Positions 36,490 to 49,576 of a stretch of DNA of 64,000 nt are shown one piece after another. Under the pieces are notes generated by a model, which was not told the DNA's origin, did no database searches, and worked only from the letters and a program-made list of their open reading frames with translations. A program made the position numbers and the translations under genes. Numbering within the stretch: position 1 is the stretch's first letter; the number at the start of each line of letters is the position of its first letter. The stretch is from Sipunculus nudus (Eukaryota; Annelida; Sipuncula; Golfingiida; Sipunculidae). Location: positions 29,165,456 through 29,229,455 of the forward strand of contig CM049312.1 of the NCBI GenBank assembly GCA_026874595.1. Reading direction: 5' to 3'.

Positions 36490-38567
36490 CTTAATTCTGT
36501 TTACATAAAAAGCGTAACAGGATCTTGCAGCAGCCATCGTATAATCTAAAAACACACGGAAGACCGATCTAACATATTGCACCTGTGATCTGGAAGCGCT
36601 TACCAGATGCTTAGATGCTTTACAAGACGCCACTACAGTTGAAAGTTGAAAATGGATTGTTTTAATATGCTTATGACCTGTAAATTTTAAACATTACCAG
36701 TGAATAAAATTCAATATGGTGTCTATATAAAAACATAAAGCGTGTTTCACAACTTAACTGACTGGCATGTCTATCACGAATTAATCATGTTTTAGTAGTC
36801 TTGACCGTAATAATCTAGGCTCGCTTTATATCTAAAAAGACTTGAACGAATATTCAGGTCATACGCTCAACCTTTTATATTTAAAGTATATGATTAAAGG
36901 CCTTTAAAAACGCTCTCATTTATATTGAACGAATATTCCGGTCATACGCTCAACCTTTTATATTTAAAGTATATGATTAAAGGCCTTTAAAAACGCTCTC
37001 ATTTATATTCATAAAGTGTGATAATAACAACAACAAAATTCCTTTCCTTTTTAACAATGTCATATAAATTATAGATACTAATGTTACAAAATAAAACTGT
37101 ATCAATATATATTATAACTTAATAAAGATATGACTGTATGATAAAGAGTTTAATTTTAGTTTACGTAAAATACGTGAAAATCATCTGTGTCAATAAATAA
37201 CTTAATGTTTATTTGTAGTATAATTGTCCCCAGGAACATAGAGCTTGTTTAGAAGTCCTGTTCAATGCAGATATTTTAAAAGTAAAAAAAAATAAAAAAC
37301 GGAAGACTCATTACCGGAAGCAGGAAATTTATTAGTTCAAAAAAACATATTGGAGAAACAAGAATCTTTTTATGGTGATGATTGTACAAACCTTTTCCGC
37401 TAGGCTAGATAATGTGTCTTTATATGTAAATGCATTTCATATACATATAATCTAAAACGAAAAAAATAACATCTTACGTATTTGGAAACGGTCACTCAAT
37501 AGTATGGGATAATGTAAATAAGTTTTGGAACCCCTGACTGCATAAATATTCATGGGAAACATTTCCCTGTTTCATTTTGCATAAGTGATATGTTTCTCTT
37601 CGGAGATTTCGATATTCAATAAAAGACAAACAATACCAATATAGCCTGCGACTAGTTCATTTATTCAGATGTTTGACTACCTAAAGGGAGATCACTGTAA
37701 AACACCCTTGGACAGTTAATGATATTCTTTAAAACATAGAGCGCCCTTAACCTTATACAATCATGAATGAAAATACAGGTACATTCAAATTTAAATTGCC
37801 TGATAATATTTATATTTTCTTTTTATTTTTAAGGGCAATCATAAGATAAAACTTTGCCTAATATGTATATTTTATTGTTATTATGAGACTCCACATTTAA
37901 TAAATGTATTTCAATTTAATTAGTATTTGGCCCGTAATGTTTTATAATAATGAATTCTAATCAACTCTGCCTACATGTTTAAATACTTGATATCTTGTCA
38001 ACTTACTTTGACTGTATTATGTTGTGCCATAGAAGGTATTATCTTTCTAAAATAGTACTAAAAATAACCCTATAAAAGGCCGAATATATCATACAAATAG
38101 GGTAAATGAAGCAAACATGTTTACATGGTTACAAAACTGACTCATGATTGTTTCAAGGGTTTCAAGGCGAAATATTTTTTTTTGTAGTTTGATGAATTCT
38201 AGTGAAAGTTTCCATACATTTATGTGAGCTTTTAACGATTCACTTCACATGGGATGAACGCGGTCAATTTACAATGCTACTAGAAATAAAGCCCTAGTTC
38301 AAATTTTACATGCAGAACGCGATGTACTCCTGAACTCAGCAAAACACTGTCAGCACTGTGAAAGCTTTTAATAGAAAGTTAAACTTTGATCAAATATGGG
38401 TATGTCTGTATTTTCAACAGATGAATATAATTATTGTGCTATGTTCTCGGAATTATGATATCCTTACCTCTTGGCAAAATAAACGAAAGAGAGTTTTACA
38501 ATATTTGATACAGCAGAAAAAGAACACATTATCATTTTATCGCAGATGCTCTGTACGACATGCACGT
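36490..38567. other. Non-coding, 3' flank of lectin gene 2
   Basis: No gene seen apart from the tandem duplication at 36844-37009. AT-rich with a few short open frames. Confidence 0.45.
36844..37009 (+). repeat. 83-bp tandem duplication
   Basis: Two adjacent 83-bp copies (36844-36926, 36927-37009) starting GAACGAATATTC and differing at a single base: a very recent duplication. Confidence 0.95.
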
Positions 38568-39192
38568 CTAACATGAGACTTCTCTTTCGCAGATTCCAGT
38601 GCATGGAGTAGACTCCCATGCATGAAACCAGGTGAAGGTAAGGCGATCCATCATAATCCAGTCTTTGAAGACCGGAGGTTTTGTGTCGAGACCTGGGATC
38701 CAGTTCTCATAAGCAATCATCTGGTTTGTGGCCGCCCAGTACCATTGCCCAGTACCAACTCTATATTCACCGCCAATCCAAAAGGCATTAGGGGGAACAC
38801 CTTGGACAAAATGCACGACGGATTATTGTATATATGTTAATTTGCTCCGTTGTGCTATATTTGGGCCTTTTCGACCCTATTATAAAAATCTTGCTGACAG
38901 TTAATGAGCGAATTCCAATATTAAAATCTCAAATTAGCAATAATAATATGAGTTGAATGATTTAATATGGGTACTTAGGAATAACTTTCCCTGAAAACGT
39001 CGTCAGCTCAAAACGTTTGGAAAGTTACGTACTCCAAATAATTGCTGACTTTATTGACTTTAACATACGAGTGAACTTGTAAAATCAATTCCGCATATTT
39101 ATAAAATATTCAGGATATCATAAAGTGATATTTACGAACTGCAAATTATGTTAAATGGCTCCCCTAAGGAATAGTCAAACGGCAATGGAGCC

Positions 39193-39261
<69 letters not shown>

Positions 39262-40361
39262 GACTTTTGTACACAAAAGTGTATTTGGTTTACCAATAAT
39301 CAAGCTTTCTGCAATCATAGATGGCAATGTGTAAAGGGAAAGTGGAAACGAGTGTGACATTTCCTGTGTAACGATTCTCACCAGATTTTTTCTTCAAACG
39401 TTGTTTGATGTGATCGAACTCTTGTTTGCTCTCAATACCTATAAGATCCCCTCCATCCTGCACACATTCCTCCCGTGAAGCTTTCCATCCAGCAGGGCGA
39501 CTGTTGAGTTTGTAGCAAGACCTTCTGTTACCGACGGCATCATTAAATGGGTCATCATAACCGTTGTCACAGGATTCTGAATGTTACAATGATTATGTTA
39601 TATTCGAAAATATTAGACAAATTACTGTGACTGCGTACATATCAGTTTATATGGCATAGGAATTGGTATTGTTAAGGTATACTCTGCTTTGTCTTACAAT
39701 ATAGTTATAAACAAACCTATATAATTTCCTCTTGAGTCAACTGTTGGATGCCAATTTAAAAATTAAGCATTTTCATTGTTCGTTTGATTTTCAAGTGCTA
39801 TATTTTAATTTTAAGAAATATGTCTTTATATGATTTTTCCCATATTTACATTTGCAATTGTAATGAGGTATTTTTTGGTGGAATTTGTATTTGGTTGTAT
39901 TTATTCTCATTCCCATGCGCCGAATCGCCTTTCGTTTTAACCCTGCTATAGTCCTCATATATGATGACCTTTTTACTTTCATTATGATACCAATCTCAAA
40001 ATTTCGTCAAACTTCCTTGCCTTTAATCAGAAATCTGGCAACAGGAATTTAACATGTCCGATTTGGTTACAATGAAAAGTATTACAATGTAAATCAACCT
40101 ACCACATTCATCATGCGGTAAAGCTCTGTTTGTTTTAAGTAGCTTTATCAGAGTGATCACATTAAGCATACAGTGACGATCCATGGTGCTTTTCACACAC
40201 ATGCCAAAACACAAGGATTGTTCTGGCACGGAATTTTGGATATCCTCAGATTTCCTTTGTTTCCATTCAAGTTTGTTCTCTGTCATGACGACATGCATGC
40301 ACAGCAACACTACAACTAAATTGTATCTTTTCGTTATTATATTTTCCTGTAGCCTGAGCAT
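38568..40361 (-). CDS. Secreted C-type lectin-like protein (gene 2)
   Basis: Three exons on the minus strand: 40361-40103, 39576-39382 and 38800-38568. Together 687 nt, an uninterrupted 228-aa frame, both introns phase 1 with good GT/AG sites (GTG|GTAGG, TTCAG|AATC, TCTG|GTGAG, CCAAG|GTGT). Exon 1 starts with ATG and a signal peptide (core YNLVVVLLCMHVVM), then the four-Cys module (CFGMC ... C ... DEC). Exon 2: ESCDNGYDD, SCYKLN, GWKASREECVQDGGDLIGIE. Exon 3: NAFWIGGEY, QWYWAATN, YENW, KDWIMMD, AWESTPCTGICE, ending EVSC. As in genes 1 and 3, EPN and WND are replaced and the cysteine expected near KDWIMMD is missing. Calcium-dependent sugar binding in the classical manner is therefore doubtful (inference). 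Orientation is opposite to its two relatives. Confidence 0.85.
39196..39259. repeat. (TA)n microsatellite
   Basis: TA run in intron 2 of lectin gene 2. Confidence 0.95.
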
Positions 40362-40744
40362 TTGATAATATATTCACTTTGATTTATGACCAAATATCAG
40401 TTTTACTAATTTTGAGACATATAAAAGTGGTTGTTTTGTCTATGAATAAGATATTATACCCGTGAATAATAATTGCATTAAAGGTCATGATTCTTTAAAA
40501 ACAATCTGTAAAATTTCATATTAAAATATGCATTGTTATAAAGGCTCATATAATAAGTACAATGGAAATCCGCCTTAAGACCAGCCGAATTCAAGGACCA
40601 CCTTTACAAATAAGACCATTTTCCCGTTCCTGATGGTTTTTCTATGTTTTCATATAAAAATCCAACAATTAAGACCACCCCAAAATTCACAACTGCGACC
40701 ATCGTTTTTGACCCCTGGAGAAAGAAATTAATTCTATATAATTA
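40362..40744. other. Immediate upstream region of lectin gene 2
   Basis: No coding frame. Expected to hold 5' UTR or intron, and possibly promoter. A candidate non-coding upstream exon on the minus strand (about 42520-42458, flanked by TTTTTTGCAG and CCAG|GTAATT) would make the minisatellite intronic. This is only suggested by the splice-like borders. Confidence 0.3.
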
Positions 40745-41815
40745 CAGGCCGTTTCAGGAGTGTACATGTAATTAATTTTTATAGACCTTAGACCACAAGC
40801 GGATGGTAATTTGCTAAGCGTGCCGGGATTGTACATGTAATTAATTTTTATAGACCTTAGACCACAAGCGGATGGTAATTTGCTAAGCGTGCCGGGAGTG
40901 TAAATGTAATTAATTTTTATAGACCTTAGGCCACAAGCGGATGGTAATTTGCAAAACTTGCCGGGAGTGTACATGTAATTAATTTTTACAGACCTTAGGC
41001 CACAAACGGATGGTAATTTGCTAAGCGTGCCGGGAGTGTACATTTAATTAATTTTCATAGACCTTAGGCCACAAGCGGATGGTAATTTGCTTAGCGTGCC
41101 GGGAGTGTACATGTAATTAATTTTTATAGACCTTAGGCCACAAGCGGATGATAATTTGCTAAGCGTGCCGGGAGTGTACATGTAATTAATTTTTATAGAC
41201 CTTAGGCCTCAAACGGATGGTAATTTGCTAAGCGTGCCGGGAGTGTACATGTAATTAAATTTTATAGACCTTAGGCCACAAGCGGATGGTAATTTGCTAA
41301 GCGTGCCGGGAGTGTACATGTAATTAATTTTTATAGACCTTAGGCCACAAGCGGATGGTAATTTGCTAAGCGTGCCGGGAGTGTACATGTAATTAATTTT
41401 TATAGACCTTAGGCCACAATCGGATGGTTATTTGCTAAGCGTGCCGGGATTGTACATGTAATTAATTTTTATAGACCTTAGGCCACAAGCGGATGGTAAT
41501 TTGCTAAGCGTGCCGGGAGTGTACATGTAATTAATTTTTATAGACCTTAAGCCACAAGCGGATGGTAATTTGCTAAGCGTGCCGGGAGTGTACATGTAAT
41601 AAATTTTTATAGACCTTAGGCCACAAGCGGATGGAAAAAATTTGCAAAGCGTGCCGGGAGTGTACATGTAAATAATTTTTATAGACCTTATGCCACAAAC
41701 GGATGGTAATTTGCAAAGCGTGCCGGGAGTGTACATGTAATTATTTTTTTATAGACCTTAGACCACAAGAGGATGGTAATTTGCAAAGCGTGCCGGGAGT
41801 GACATGTGATTAGTT
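40745..41815. repeat. 69-bp minisatellite, about 15 copies
   Basis: Tandem units of 69 bp containing GTACATGTAATTAATTTTTA, TAGACCTTAGGCCACAAGCG and GCTAAGCGTGCCGGGA. I count 15 occurrences of the GACCTTA landmark from about 40792 to 41753. Units differ by a few substitutions and one 3-base insertion. Because 69 is a multiple of three, minus-strand frames run through several units as a 23-residue repeat. There is no start, domain or splice context, so these are not taken as genes. Confidence 0.95.
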
Positions 41816-41929
41816 TCTATACACCTAGGACGATGAAGCAGGGTTATCAGCAAAGTTTGCATAGGCAGCTGACCATAGATCAAAGGATTGTCTAGCTTAT
41901 TGTAAAAACTGACTGCTTTCTCAGTTATA

Positions 41930-42085
41930 ATATACCGCCCTTTTGATCTTTATTGGCCCCCTATAGCCACTGCACTGCATATCTTTAAAATCCTTTTGCA
42001 TATTGAACTGTGGAATAGGCTCTCTTCTCTTCTTGGGAGGACGATCTCAACTGTCACGCTGTTCAAGCCAAATGTATAAAAACTA
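41930..42085 (+). mobile_element. LINE C-terminal relic
   Basis: Translation gives ELWNRLSSLLGRTISTVTLF, matching the usual LWNSLP..V....S...FK ending of many LINE polymerases. Only this end is recognisable, and it directly follows the minisatellite. Confidence 0.4.
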
Positions 42086-45000
42086 AGCAGACCACGCTAG
42101 CTACCTTTTAAGAAAGTGAAGTTGGATTTTCTGAGATGGACACACACTGATTAAATTGCTTTATTGATTTATATGCACTTTCTTACATATATGATGTGAC
42201 ATTGAACAAATGAATATTTTGCACATATTTTGCTTTTCATTCAAAGCCATAAATAAAATCAAAGTCTAGTTTAATTATCCTTTACTACCCATTTTTGATC
42301 CATCCTACGTCAAAGTAATAAGTGTGTCCAGAAAGAGGACCACCTCAAAATTAAGACCATACTCACTGGTTCAGAAGGTGGTCTCAATTCCGAGGTTCTA
42401 CTGTATGCGAAAAATAACATACATTAAGTAAAACATATGCCAAAATTACCTGGAAAGGAATATGTATTCATGGCTTTCATCAATCCTGCTTTCATTCATG
42501 TATTGACATTAGTAGCTGCAAAAAAAATTTGAGTACATCAGGAAAATCTTTCATTTAGTATACTTGATAAAATTGAAAAATTGATTTAACTAAGCAATAT
42601 AAATCCCATCGATGAACTTTACTAGATTAAGCTTACAAAATCTTTGTTTCTGACCCTTTGTTGATGTAAAAATGCACTTTTTAGTTTGGGTCTTCGGCAT
42701 GGACACTATTTACCTTCTGGGCTACTGTATTGTCCTGTTTAGTGGCTGCGCTAATAATGCGAGTGATAAATTTAATTGAAACATTACGCTGTAAACATAT
42801 TGATGAAAGTTTTGATAAATAAAAGTACCGGCTTGTATGCGAGACATGTTTGTCATTAAAAACTGCATGCTAATTTCCTTCGTGAAATATAACTCTCAGT
42901 TTACCTGTCGTTTGTGTTGATAAAAGAGATTAAATTAATGTTAGGGATAAAAAAATCTATTGTAGTTCGTTGGGTTTTGGCTTGATGTTCTGTAAAGCCT
43001 TTCCTTCCTTAAGCCTAATTACTAACCCCTTTTCTACATCCGGAACCCGAAAACTAGAATTAAACATCCTGTAATAAACAAATATAGAAATAAAAACGCA
43101 AATGACTGAGATTGGTCGATAGTCCCAGCCCGAGAATCATTGTGCATTTTAATTTTCTAAGAGATTTTTATTTTCTAAGACAGTATTGCTTTAATGTAAA
43201 TGGTATGCCCTTATATATAGAAATTCATGCTGGGCTTATCCAGTTAACCTTGACAGGTTCCATCATATTATTAAACAAATGTTCTCCCTTTAAAAGGTCA
43301 TTTGAATAGTGATTCATATCAGGTATTGATAAATGAGTTTGCTTTCCATTTGGAGCTTTGTTTTCGTGACATATCGCGACACGTCTTAACTTGTCTAGCG
43401 GCGGCAGAATTAGCTGTAAGGCAATATGTATCATATGAATGTTAAAGTCAGACTAAGGTTAAAAGGAATCGGTTTATCCATTCCCTTAATTAAGTAAAGA
43501 GATTCCTCTGATATGTAAAGTTTGGAATAAATTCATCCGTGATTAATATGTGTTTAAGTATAAATTACAGAAAACCGTTTTACATCACAGGAAACAAACA
43601 TGAGGAATATTTCTGCACGAAAACACACACACACACGTACACACATATGTAGAGTGAAACCTCGTTATTTCGCCAACCAACTGGTTTTACTGTGTATGGG
43701 TCCTGTAAGAAAATATGCTTATATTTTATGGTCACTTTGGAACTGAAGCCGGATTAGGGGTAAAGATCTCTGTATTTGGTATTAGCAGTATTGAACATTA
43801 TAGAGTTTGATTTTGTTGTAATTCTCCGTTCATTCAAAATCACATATTGCAATGCGGTCCACTGAACAATGACTAATTTGATGTGACAACATCAAATCCG
43901 TCCTTTCAATGTCCGTTTCATCAGCGACAGTAATCTTAATTTTGTTTATTGTACTAGAATGTTACAGGAAAGTCAGGTCAAACTTATATTGTTGAATGTC
44001 AATCAACATAAGAATCAGATAGAAAGTTTGGAAATAAGTTGATGATTCATACATCGAAGCAATTATTTATAATATTTGTATTGTTGTACTGTTCCACAAA
44101 ATCTACCATGGACCACAAGATCCTTTTTGACCTGAAATAGATAGATTGTCAGTTTTATAGTAATTATGACTAGAATGTCCAGAAGGTTCCGATTCTGACA
44201 GACGATTGACAGCCAAGCTACCATAGAAGATAGGCAAACTTTTGGCAAACTTCCTTCTTCAAGAGATATGTGGACGATGCTCATGGGAAGGGGGTGCCCA
44301 TTTACCTAAACCATCATAACCTTATTTCCCGGGTTTTGATGTCTGTATAGATGATTAGTTGGTAGCCTGAAAAATGTAATGGGGCCTTAAATGCCCCCAC
44401 TCGGTCATTTTAGTCGCTAAGATAGCTTGGTCGTTTGAAGGTTAACTCCAATAATGGATTTAACATTGCGGTTCTATTCGTCTTGAAAATCCCTTATGTA
44501 TTTATCTTATCAATGTGTTTTTATTTATAGTCGTACGCTTTGTTTATCAAAGAGACTTCATTTTATTTCTATAGTTATCTTACTGATTTGAGACTATATT
44601 CATAAAACAACTAGATCCTCTCTTCTGCCAGTTTTGTGTTTTAAACCTAATGAAACTGCATTTTATAATACATTATATTATACTTCAGGAATGATGAACT
44701 ATGTCTTTAATTCTTTCAGAGATGTTTTAATTAATCATAGAGATCTTACTTGTTTCCAAATACACCTATTGATGTAAAAATAATAAGTTGTTTTGCCAAA
44801 ATACCCTAAATAAGCCGTCTTTTGACATATGAGGATATTTGATAAAGCAGTGTTCAAGCTCTAATCCAGGTATCGTTCAAGCTATAGCTCCATTTGCCAG
44901 CCAATCAGCAAGTGAAGGATGTGTTGGTTCGCTCAGGGTATACATATGATTGTGTTTATACCCACTTATGGTTGACAGGTCGGTTTATATGCTAGCTACT

Positions 45001-45403
45001 CTAAAATGTCAGTAACTTTTTTTTGTGACAAGGTGGAAATTAAAATTACCAAATGGTCAGCACATTTTCTGGATCAAACAAAATTCTTTATTTATAAAAA
45101 TATAAAAATTATTCTTTTCTTTTGGAAGCACCTAACACTGCCTACATAAAATAAGGATATAGGACCCTTCATTCCTTTAAGGATTGTTTCTACTTTTGGC
45201 ACAATTGTTCGACGACAAATGGGATACTTCCACTGAAAAGCATTTTCTGGATCGGGTCTATAAATGGACATGTTTTGGTAAAAATATATCGGTTAACGAA
45301 TACAGGTATTCGGTACAGCTAGTGATACATTCCCTTAATGCATGTGTACCTGAGAAAGCAATCTGCCCTCGTCTTCCTATTCCTGGCTGCCTGTTAAAAC
45401 AAA
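42086..45403. other. No gene seen
   Basis: AT-rich DNA. A short CA microsatellite lies near 43622-43645. Short open frames (43112-43434, 44063-44284, 45184-45435) carry no recognisable domain. A splice-bordered segment on the minus strand at about 42458-42520 is noted as a possible 5' exon of lectin gene 2. Confidence 0.4.
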
Positions 45404-45735
45404 CGTGGAGCGTGGTTAGGGCGCTGGACTTATAACCACAAGGATGAGGGTATGTATCCCGTTCTTACCGCCTTCTGTGCCAAGACTCTTAGGCAAAGCG
45501 TTTACCACAAGGGTGCGCTCTCTCGACCCAGGAGTGACTGGGTACTGATCATGGGAGGCAGCCAAAGTAGAACGAATATCCTTCTAGTTCCTAATATGGC
45601 TGCTTAGGTTTTATGCTCCCCAGAGAGCCGAGTAGGGTGAAAGAATGTACACGCCCGAAAGACCTGGAGGGCAAAGTGTAAAGCCGGATGAGACTGACAT
45701 TGTCAGTGATATCAGACTATAATTCCAAGCTTAAA
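45404..45735 (+). mobile_element. tRNA-derived SINE-like element
   Basis: The head carries an A-box-like GTGGTTAGGGCGCTGGA and, about 30 bp on, a B-box-like GGATGAGGGTATGTATCCC, the internal polymerase III promoter layout of tRNA-derived SINEs. A GC-richer body of about 270 bp follows (GACCCAGGAGTGACTGGGTA, GAGAGCCGAGTAGGG, CCGGATGAGACTGACATTGT). It does not fold as a functional tRNA because the acceptor stem cannot be completed. The limits are approximate. Confidence 0.6.
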
Positions 45736-46311
45736 CCTTTACCTTTTACAACCCCGTTCTTATCTAATTACGAAATATCTTGGTCATCTAGACCAGAGTG
45801 ACACCGATTATATGTCAAAATTTCAATTTTAGAGTCAAGTACAGAGTGCCTCTCATATGAATGTGTTACATAGTAATGTCATCGAAACAAACCAGCCCTT
45901 ACCTCCCAGGTCAACGGTTGTGATAATAATTAACCAAGGTATAAAGGTATATCCGCTCTTCCACTAAGCAACATCTAGTTGACATCATATACATATGAGG
46001 AACAGCTGACATTTGTCAAGAATCTTAAGCAAGTAACAGTCCTCTGGTATTGCAGTGGACTTTGTACCCCGACAGAGCATCTGTGGTTCCTGGATGTCCT
46101 AGATATTCTTTGAAGCTGCGAATATGCATAATTAGTGAGGTAATATTGATTCCGCCTGTGACAAATGACACTATAAAAATCAGTATTATGTAAGGCTAGA
46201 CATAGTTGGATCAACAAATTGATCGGTATTTCATGTCTGTTTAACATTCATCTTACTTGGTCTAACAGTCTCACTGTATTTATAGTTTTAAATATTTGTA
46301 TTGTAAATATT

Positions 46312-46359
<48 letters not shown>

Positions 46360-47149
46360 GAATACTCAATTATTTGGGTCTACCACATGAACGCATAATA
46401 ATTAATCTGCAATAATTTTCTTCAGTCACGTATAAAGTGTTGACGTAAACTGTCCAGTCAGTCAGCTTTTACGGAATGATATTGTCTGTGTGTTCAATTT
46501 CAATAAAGTGTATCAAGAACTACCTATAAACGATGCAACACGTTGTTGTGTTCATGATAAGCCACATATACTTATGTCAAATTTATATCATATATTACTT
46601 GAACCACAGAATTTAGGTTTCCAAAGTGATTAAAACTGTATGCAAAGGTACACAAAATTTGAAGCTCCCCGTTTACAATAATGTATTCAGGGCCCTTGCA
46701 TACAGGTGTATTGTAAAAATGGATTTTAATTTGAAAGGGTGTATTGTAAAAATGGAATTAAATTTAAAAGGGACCTTTAACCCCAACTTCAAGAAGAGGT
46801 GTCTAACACGTACTAAAATACTTATCTACAGAAACATTTGTTTGGCTGATCGGCCTCAATGAATGTTTCTTTAGATATGTCCTCTAAATATTATGAATTT
46901 CTGAGGAACGAACTAACAATTTACATATTTGATCGTTATCTAAATCATTTTGACGATGCAAAATGAAATACAGGGCAAGAGACATTTATAAGAAAGGAAT
47001 CAGTTTAATAAATAAACTTGATGATAAAATTGGCTTTTAGTCATATTGATGTCGATTTAGGCAAGTCTTACAAAAGTTGCTGAATAAAAAATAGAAATAT
47101 TCCATGTTTACATACTCCTACAAAATATAACAGAGGTATGCCAATTAAA
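45736..47149. other. No gene seen
   Basis: Includes a (TA)n run (46315-46352) and, at 46707-46775, a 36-bp tandem duplication (GTGTATTGTAAAAATGGA). An open frame over the latter (46626-46862) has no domain. Confidence 0.45.
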
Positions 47150-47690
47150 GAGTTGATTTAGGAATTGTATGGACAAGACAGGAACAACCTTTTTGGTTTT
47201 CCGTTCATAAAAAAGCACATAGACTTTTGTGCTCTATATAAATTAGGACGTCTTCTTGACGTTTTGATAGTGTTGAGTTAGCAACACAATAAATCTTACA
47301 TGGCTATCCGTTATTTCATTCATCTGCCCGCAAATGGGGCAGGAAATTTGTCTGCTTGGATGATTGTCAGAATATTCTTCGGGCATTCTTCATAGAAAGT
47401 ATGTAAACATGACAGTTGCGAGCTACCCGGTTGACCAAAACATTTAAGTAGATGTGGGAAAAACTGGTCAATATAGTCAAACTCACCTCTAGCAGCCCCA
47501 TGTTTTTTGCTGCAACTAAAAAATAGTATCTTTTTAAAAGTTGTTGGAGGTAATAGTCTCCACTTTTTAATGCCACATTAACTCTATGTATATGTACATC
47601 TGCACAATACCATTCAGGTATCAGACTAGGTGACAGGGCAGTATCACACGCTTCCCCTGTTACCTTTTAATTCTAGTGGTGCAACAGGTG
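47150..47690 (-). mobile_element. Possible decayed LINE-type coding fragment
   Basis: Minus-strand frames give CPICGQMNE..DSHV preceded by a mixed-frame stretch (LACLHTFYEECPKNILTI-like). A zinc-knuckle-like CP.CG....H pattern occurs at the end of several LINE polymerases. The evidence is weak and the frames are broken. Confidence 0.25.
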
Positions 47691-48119
47691 GCCCGCCAAG
47701 CTAAATCCATGATTTTGTACTTTAAAGAGCTCCAAATAATGCCACTCAATTCTAGCTTTTGAGTGGTCCAGCTCACATATTATGCACACGCGTGGGCATT
47801 TCTGATATAGTTGTTTAAAAAAGATCGATGCAATGTCTTCCGATTTGCTCACCATACAGGGGCAGTGTAACACTTCGCGACTTGGCCAACACAAACAAAA
47901 CCGCTTCAAATCATAAGATATCCATTATACAATCTTTACCTTATGAGACAGCTCTCTCTCTCATTAGGGTGTTTCTTCAAAGCAAGCGGACAGTACAAAC
48001 AAATAGAGCGTTGTAATGATCATTCCACCTAGCCAGATTCAAATTTTCATATAATTTCTTTAAATTTCAAATATCATGTGTTTGTTGGGACAATTTCCAT
48101 AAACTATGTTTTTTTGTGT
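47691..48119. other. No gene seen
   Basis: Open frames on both strands (47673-48016) overlap each other and lack domains. Confidence 0.4.
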
Positions 48120-48420
48120 GATACGTTTTAATGGCTTACTGGTAGAGTACAGAACCCAAAGCCGGGAAATCGAATATCAGACGAGACGGTGACATTTTTC
48201 ACGGTCGGCCAGGATCAAGGGTGAGCGTTCCGCATGAGAAGGTCCTGCCCAACGCCCGAGTTTACTCACACACAGGTGCATCTTTCTTTGGTTCCTCGGT
48301 GGTATGCCCAGCAGTTGGGAAGAATACACTCCCAGGGCCCTCAGGTGCAGTAGTCATAGGGCATGATTCACACAGGGATATATTATGAGAGGAGGCGTAT
48401 GATACTGCCGTGTTGATTAG
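48120..48420 (+). mobile_element. Second, diverged tRNA-derived SINE-like element
   Basis: TGGCTTACTGGTAGAGTA resembles an A box, and GGGAAATCGAATATC about 35 bp later resembles a B box (GGTTCGAATCC). A GC-rich body follows. Sequence differs from the 45.4-kb unit, so it is a different family or an old copy. Confidence 0.4.
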
Positions 48421-48684
48421 TCCAAAACCGGAATGTATTTTTCAGATGTTCATATACTTAATTATGCTGGCGATTACCCAAAAATATCATTGTAATTTTT
48501 TTTCACAACTAGGCTCGTTACTTTAGATTAACTTGAGACTTCACGCCTCATTGTATTTTAATTTTCATGTTTACATGTCCTTGCCTTCTCTTTCAGATGA
48601 GTGCAAGTTTACATATTTAAAAAGCTGAATGTAATCCCTTGGAAATTTATAAAGATAGGACAGAAAACGTGGATATCATCGCAC

Positions 48685-49035
48685 ACAGACTGTTTGTTTT
48701 GCTTATATCGAGGTAATCATAATATGTGGAGGAACCCCAAAAAATAAAAACAAGGGCATCTGGCAGCAAGTCAGATAAGCCAGAGCTTTGCAAATGGCGT
48801 TTTGCAACAAGTGACCTTTCTACCGCCGCCGCATATATGTAACCTACCACCTTCGGTGACAAGTTTCCCCGTTTGTTTCATGTTGTTCACAAACAAATTA
48901 ATATACCTCCTTCACGAAGGCCTTATCAGAACTTTTCGCGACAAAAATTAGCCTTAGATTATAAATATATACACAAAGGAAGCCAGAAATCACAATAATT
49001 CATTTTCAAAAGGTAGGTGATTAGGCACCTTTAAA
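48685..49035 (+). repeat. Dispersed 350-bp repeat, copy 1
   Basis: Shares long blocks with 58830-59193 in the same orientation, for example AACAAGGGCATCTGG, GAGCTTTGCAAATGGCGTTT and GCAACCTACCACCTT. Both copies end with a GGTAGGTGATTAGGCACCTTTA-like edge. Probably a non-autonomous transposon. Terminal structure not established. Confidence 0.8.
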
Positions 49036-49576
49036 ATATTAGAATATATCTTACTATATGATATGCAAATGGCCGTAAACGTCAAACAAATATTGGGTAA
49101 GCTGTAGGTTAACATCTGTAAGTTAACCATCATTACTGAAGGAAATATGTATTTGCGCCATGGTAAATATTACTAAGGTTGCATAATCCAAGATGGCCAC
49201 TAGAAAAATCTTAATAGTTATCGGAGCCAATCACAACATTCTGACCCGAGAATCAATCCCCTGAATACATTATAATACTGTAATATATGGACACATTTGA
49301 AAAACATCATCTGGTTATAAGTAAATAAACCCTCGTAATTCATTGCCATTAGGGGTTTCCCTTTACTTCCGTTAGCAATCGTCAAGAATCTAAAAATGTT
49401 TTTCTTAATATGATATATATTATCCTGATATGTTTGAAGATACATTAACGACATGGTAAAATGACTATTAAGTAATAAGAATGCAGTCAGACTGTCAGTC
49501 GGAAGGTAGTGGATTCCTATCGCCGGTAAACTAACTTTTCTGTGTATTCATGTTCCATTTCTCGCTCTCCCTCTCC

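Noticed and set aside
40687-41736. Repetitive 23-residue proteins on the minus strand
   Set aside because: They come from the 69-bp minisatellite, whose unit length is a multiple of three. No start, signal, domain or splice context.
44063-44284. Candidate additional lectin exon on the minus strand
   Set aside because: A splice-like TTTCAG is present but none of the CTLD motifs (SCYK, WIGG, GICE) appears.
45404-45480. Functional tRNA gene
   Set aside because: A- and B-box-like motifs are present, but no acceptor stem can be completed and a long body follows. It fits a SINE better.
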